Assembly (NCBI GenBank): GCA_030648705.1 | Contig: JAUSHF010000039.1 | Location: 1 to 8,263, forward strand | DNA from: a bacterium | GTDB taxonomy: Bacteria; Patescibacteriota; Minisyncoccia; Phycocordibacterales; PALSA-1337 | Direction: 5' to 3' | DNA length: 8,263 bases | Part shown: positions 5,823 to 8,263 of the stretch, piece by piece | Layout: the number at the start of each line of letters is the position of its first letter | How positions within the stretch are numbered: position 1 is the stretch's first letter | Notes under the pieces: generated by a model | Databases searched by the model: none | Seen by the model: only the letters and a program-made list of their open reading frames with translations | Told to the model about the DNA's origin: nothing | Position numbers and translations under genes: made by a program

Positions 5823-7067
5823 ATGAATATTTTAAGGAAATATAAAGTTTCTATTTTAGTGATTTTATTTGTCGGAATTTCATTTGCGACCGGCTGGTTT
5901 CTGAATTCTGCTATCAGTGCAAACGCGAAAGATAGTGACCCTGCGTCCATAACTCATGGTGCAGATATGACACCTTTCTGGAAAGCTTGGGATGAATTAC
6001 AGACTAAACACGTTTCCTCTGCTTCTACTACAGTTCAGGATAGAGTTTGGGGTGCTATTAAAGGTTTAGCAAAATCATATAATGATGACTATACAGAATT
6101 CTTTCCACCTACAGAATCTAAACAGTTTGAAGATGATATTAGAGGAAATCTCGAAGGTGTCGGAATGGAAGTGGGAATGAAAGACGGAGTCATCACTGTA
6201 GTAGCTCCTATTAAAGATAGTCCTGCGGATAGAGCGGGTGTTCTAAGTGGAGATAGAATTATTAAAGTGAATGATAAAAAAACAGAAGGTTTGGGAGTAG
6301 ATCAAGCCGTAAGTTTGATTAGAGGACCGAAGGGGACAGAAGTTACACTAACTATTTTTAGAGAAGGTGTCGTGACTCCGATAGAGAAGAAGATTATTCG
6401 TGATGTTATAAATATTCCTACTATAAAGACGGAATTGAAAAAGGGTACAGAGACAAATGCAAATGGTCAGAGGGATGCGTCTCGTGATGTATTTTTAATA
6501 CAGCTATACAGCTTTAATGCTCAGTCACCAAATCTTTTCAGAAAAGCTCTTCGTGAATTCATCGATTCTGGTACAAATAAATTAATCCTAGATTTACGTG
6601 GTAACCCAGGAGGATATTTAGAAGCATCTACAGATATGGCTAGTTTCTTTTTACCTGCTGATAAAGTAATAGTGTCAGAGGATTTTGGAGGTAAGGCTCC
6701 TAACAAAGAATACAAGAGTGCTGGATACAATATTTTCGACACTTCTAAATTAAAAATGATGATACTGATAAACGGCGGATCTGCTTCGGCATCAGAGATT
6801 CTAGCGGGTGCTCTTAGAGATCATGGAGTATCTTTGCTCTTAGGAACAAAGTCATTCGGTAAAGGTTCGGTGCAGGAATTAGTAAAAATAACTCCCGAGA
6901 CATCACTTAAAGTAACTATAGCTAGATGGCTTACTCCAAAGGGTAGAAATATTTCTAAAGAGGGAATTATGCCGGATATTGAGGTGAAGGTTACCCCAGA
7001 AGACATAAGTGCAAAGAAAGACCCTCAAATGGACAAAGCTCTTGAATTATTAAGGAAAATGATATAG
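5823..7067 (+). CDS. ctpA: C-terminal processing peptidase, S41 family (CtpA/Prc type)
   Basis: This membrane-anchored serine protease cuts proteins outside the cytoplasmic membrane, recognising their C-termini with its PDZ domain. I start it at ATG 5823 (414 residues): the reading frame stays open upstream to 5727, but that would overlap corA on the other strand and place 32 odd residues before the anchor. Seen: lysines at 6 and 8 then a TM/signal anchor (9-27); an N-terminal helical region (about 50-105) with NDDYTEFFPP; a PDZ domain (about 108-195) starting EGVGMEVGMKDG, with SPADRAGVLSGDRIIKVN; and the protease core with LILDLRGNPGGYLEAS (254-269). The catalytic Ser/Lys dyad fits S322 in GGSASASEI and K347 in FGKGSVQ, 25 residues apart as in E. 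coli Prc, with D333 also matching. It ends TAG; rplI follows after 62 bp. Confidence 0.95.
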   Translation: MNILRKYKVSILVILFVGISFATGWFLNSAISANAKDSDPASITHGADMTPFWKAWDELQTKHVSSASTTVQDRVWGAIKGLAKSYNDDYTEFFPPTESKQFEDDIRGNLEGVGMEVGMKDGVITVVAPIKDSPADRAGVLSGDRIIKVNDKKTEGLGVDQAVSLIRGPKGTEVTLTIFREGVVTPIEKKIIRDVINIPTIKTELKKGTETNANGQRDASRDVFLIQLYSFNAQSPNLFRKALREFIDSGTNKLILDLRGNPGGYLEASTDMASFFLPADKVIVSEDFGGKAPNKEYKSAGYNIFDTSKLKMMILINGGSASASEILAGALRDHGVSLLLGTKSFGKGSVQELVKITPETSLKVTIARWLTPKGRNISKEGIMPDIEVKVTPEDISAKKDPQMDKALELLRKMI

Positions 7068-7079
7068 AATGGGCAAACT

Positions 7080-7129
7080 AATATAGTTAATACAAGTTAA
7101 TATAGTTTAAAAATAAACACAAATATAGT
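7080..7129 (+). repeat. three copies of AATATAGT before rplI
   Basis: AATATAGT occurs at 7080-7087, 7099-7106 and 7122-7129, the last touching the rplI ATG. AGTTAATA also repeats at 7085-7092 and 7095-7102, 10 bp apart. Each copy contains TATAGT, a 5-of-6 match to a -10 box, so these may be alternative promoters for rplI. None has a clear -35. Simple AT-rich bias is the other explanation. Confidence 0.4.
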
Positions 7130-7573
7130 ATGAAAATAATCTTATTGAAAGACATTAAGGGTGTAGGAAAAAAGTATGACATTAAGGATGTTAGTGACGG
7201 CTATGCATTAAACCTTTTAATACCAAAGAGATTAGCTACTCCTGCTACAGTTGGCGCTTTAAAGAGTTTAGAATTTGATAAGAAGCGTGTGGAGGCAGAG
7301 AAGAAGATTCATGGTGATTTACTTGCTAAGAATTTAGCTAGTATTGAAGGTGTTGTGGTCACAATGACAGAGACAGCTAATGAAAAAGGTCATCTATTCG
7401 CAGCAGTTCATACAGCAGAGATAATCGGACCTCTTCAGGAACAAACTCGCATTCAGATAAACCCAGAGAACATCGTTCTCGAAAAGCCAATCAAGGCGGT
7501 GGGTGAGTACAAGATTGAAGTGAAGGCGGGAGAGAAGAGTGCGACGTTTACATTAAACATAAAAGCAAAATAA
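7130..7573 (+). CDS. rplI: 50S ribosomal protein bL9
   Basis: bL9 binds 23S rRNA at the base of the L1 stalk and helps keep the reading frame. The 147 residues match the family length (about 148). The N-terminal domain reads MKIILLKDIKGVGKKYDIKD and then DGYALNLLIPKRLATPAT, the classical L9 signature. A charged helix (about 42-75) connects it to the C-terminal domain, which keeps EKGHLFAAVHTAEI and IVLEKPIKAVGEYKIEVK. The ATG is fixed by the family start MKVILL. There is no Shine-Dalgarno; TATAGT directly precedes the ATG. It lies 62 bp after ctpA with no terminator between, so it may share that transcript or use its own AT-rich promoter. As I recall, some CPR groups lack bL9, so its presence weighs against those. 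Confidence 0.97.
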   Translation: MKIILLKDIKGVGKKYDIKDVSDGYALNLLIPKRLATPATVGALKSLEFDKKRVEAEKKIHGDLLAKNLASIEGVVVTMTETANEKGHLFAAVHTAEIIGPLQEQTRIQINPENIVLEKPIKAVGEYKIEVKAGEKSATFTLNIKAK

Positions 7574-7658
7574 AAAAACAAAAAATAATAAAGAGGTCTC
7601 TGAACGGGTTAGCGAAGCGCTTTAGTGAAGAGACCTCTTTATTATTTTTTGTTTTTTT
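7572..7658. terminator. very long perfect inverted repeat, bidirectional terminator of rplI and rpmA
   Basis: The arms 7572-7601 and 7629-7658 are exact reverse complements over 30 bp, with a 27-nt loop (7602-7628). The stem core is AAGAGGTCTCT, with A-runs outside on the left and T-runs on the right, so each strand's transcript ends in a U-tract. It serves rplI (+) and the converging rpmA (-, stop at 7669). The loop itself holds a small hairpin AGCG-AAG-CGCT (7611-7621), which contains GCGAAGC, a sequence known to form an unusually stable DNA mini-hairpin. Confidence 0.92.
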
Positions 7659-7668
7659 TATCTAAAAT

Positions 7669-7941
7669 TTAAGCGACGTGAACGATATTTTTCTTTGAGT
7701 ATGTCTGGTCGAAGTTGATCTTTCTCTTTGTACCAAATGAAGCCTTACCAACTTTAAGGGCAAATAGAGTATGGTCTTTACCCATCCCTACGTTCTTACC
7801 AGGTAACACACGAGTACCGCGCTGGCGAACAATGATTTGTCCTACCTTTACTTCATCGCCGTGATTTACTTTGATACCAAGATACTTTGGATTAGAATCT
7901 CGACCATTTCTTGTGGAACCTTCTGCTTTTCTATGTGCCAT
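7669..7941 (-). CDS. rpmA: 50S ribosomal protein bL27
   Basis: bL27 sits near the peptidyl-transferase centre, where its N-terminal tail contacts the P-site tRNA. The 90 residues match the family. Seen: MAHRKAEGSTRNGRDSNPKYLGIK at the start, then VGQIIVRQRGTRVLPGKNVGMGKDHTLFAL in the core, all diagnostic. The protein begins directly at MAH, with no N-terminal extension of the Firmicutes type that Prp cleaves. The ATG at 7941 has its own promoter (7966-7994) and no close Shine-Dalgarno; an AGGA about 20 nt upstream is too far. Normally it follows rplU in one operon, but here it is alone, on the strand opposite rplU, and ends at the shared terminator with rplI. Confidence 0.97.
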   Translation of the reverse strand: MAHRKAEGSTRNGRDSNPKYLGIKVNHGDEVKVGQIIVRQRGTRVLPGKNVGMGKDHTLFALKVGKASFGTKRKINFDQTYSKKNIVHVA

Positions 7942-7965
7942 ATATATTTATAATTAAGTTCCTAC

Positions 7966-7994
7966 AGTATAGAATATAACGCCAAAAAAGGCAA
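7966..7994 (-). promoter_or_regulatory. rpmA promoter
   Basis: On -, TATACT (7966-7971, 5 of 6 matches) lies 17 bp downstream of TTGCCT (7989-7994, 4 of 6). The expected start near 7959 gives a leader of roughly 20 nt, short but not leaderless. Confidence 0.55.
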
Positions 7995-8065
7995 ATTTTA
8001 AAATTATAATGAAAAATTCATGATTTCTTTAAAATTTCTTTATGATTCCTTCATTGATGGGGGAG

Positions 8066-8071
8066 TATAAT
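8066..8071 (+). promoter_or_regulatory. -10 box of the 8079 gene, predicted leaderless
   Basis: A perfect TATAAT ends 7 nt before the GTG at 8079, so transcription would start at or next to the start codon. No good -35 is seen at 16-18 bp. Confidence 0.5.
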
Positions 8072-8078
8072 ATGTTTT

Positions 8079-8263
8079 GTGAGAGATAAAGTCATAAAGA
8101 TTGGAATAGTGTTTCTAATTATTCTTTGTAGTATTTTTGCTATAATTTTCAGTTTGGAGATTAGAAAGGGGGGAGATTTTAGCTTTGTCTATGAAAATTT
8201 GACTAAGGGTGTGCCTACATCCTCGTCTAATAGTGTCGGAGGATTGGCCGGCGTATATATCGG
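8079..8263 (+). CDS. membrane-anchored protein of unknown function, N-terminal 61 codons (3' truncated by window edge)
   Basis: I do not recognise this protein. The frame is open from GTG 8079 to the window end. The translation begins with a short basic stretch (RDKVIK), then a hydrophobic segment at about 8-25 (IGIVFLIILCSIFAIIFS), then a polar, Gly/Ser-rich region. This fits an N-terminal signal anchor with most of the protein outside the cytoplasm. GTG is chosen because a stop (TGA, 8055-8057) lies upstream in frame with no ATG after it, the basic residues then precede the membrane segment, and a perfect -10 box is placed for a leaderless start. A second in-frame GTG at 8109 would cut into the membrane segment. 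The rest of the gene is needed to say what it does. Confidence 0.65.
   Translation, partial: MRDKVIKIGIVFLIILCSIFAIIFSLEIRKGGDFSFVYENLTKGVPTSSSNSVGGLAGVYI

Noticed and set aside
7981..7992. GCCAAAAAAGGC inverted repeat
   Set aside because: Only three GC pairs around an A-run and no T-run positioned to terminate; it overlaps the rpmA promoter spacer and is likely incidental.
1..8263. CRISPR array, tRNA, rRNA, transposase or toxin-antitoxin pair
   Set aside because: No regularly spaced repeats, no tRNA-like cloverleaf or TTCRANY block noticed, and all long frames are accounted for by the genes listed.

Overview
The window looks like a piece of an AT-rich, compact bacterial genome, most likely from the Patescibacteria/CPR and probably a Parcubacteria-like lineage. 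This is inferred, not proven. The grounds are the low-GC, information-processing gene content, short intergenic gaps, near absence of Shine-Dalgarno sequences before the housekeeping genes, a divergent RecR and a KMAKS-type cysteinyl-tRNA synthetase. The standard genetic code fits: recR ends on TGA exactly where the family ends, and no other gene has an in-frame TGA.

Layout, left to right. The 3' end of rplU (bL21) on + runs into a bidirectional terminator at 206-234. Facing it on - is an unrecognised 280-residue protein (259-1101) whose base composition, codon use and expression signals differ from every neighbour. Next come four more - strand genes: recR (1240-1857), dnaB (1927-3321), cysS (3443-4825) and a CorA-like transporter (4835-5758). 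A 64-bp divergent promoter region separates corA from a + strand pair, a ctpA-type S41 peptidase (5823-7067) and rplI (bL9, 7130-7573). A very long perfect inverted repeat (7572-7658) ends both rplI and the converging rpmA (bL27, 7669-7941). At the right edge a membrane-anchored protein of unknown function starts at 8079 on + and runs off the window.

The known genes are housekeeping: replication (DnaB), recombinational repair (RecR), translation (CysRS, bL21, bL9, bL27), ion transport (CorA-like) and envelope proteolysis (CtpA). They do not form one pathway. rplU and rpmA, usually adjacent, lie about 7.5 kb apart on opposite strands.

Points most worth a second look: (1) the compositionally foreign Cys-rich orphan at 259-1101, with a near-consensus promoter sharing bases with the recR stop codon, a leader of about 107 nt and the only clear Shine-Dalgarno; (2) -10 boxes placed so that dnaB, corA, ctpA and the 8079 gene should make leaderless or nearly leaderless mRNAs; (3) a CorA homologue with SLN in place of GMN; (4) a consensus DnaA box just upstream of dnaB; (5) the 30-bp perfect-stem bidirectional terminator. 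I found no CRISPR array, tRNA, rRNA, insertion sequence or convincing new multi-gene defence system.
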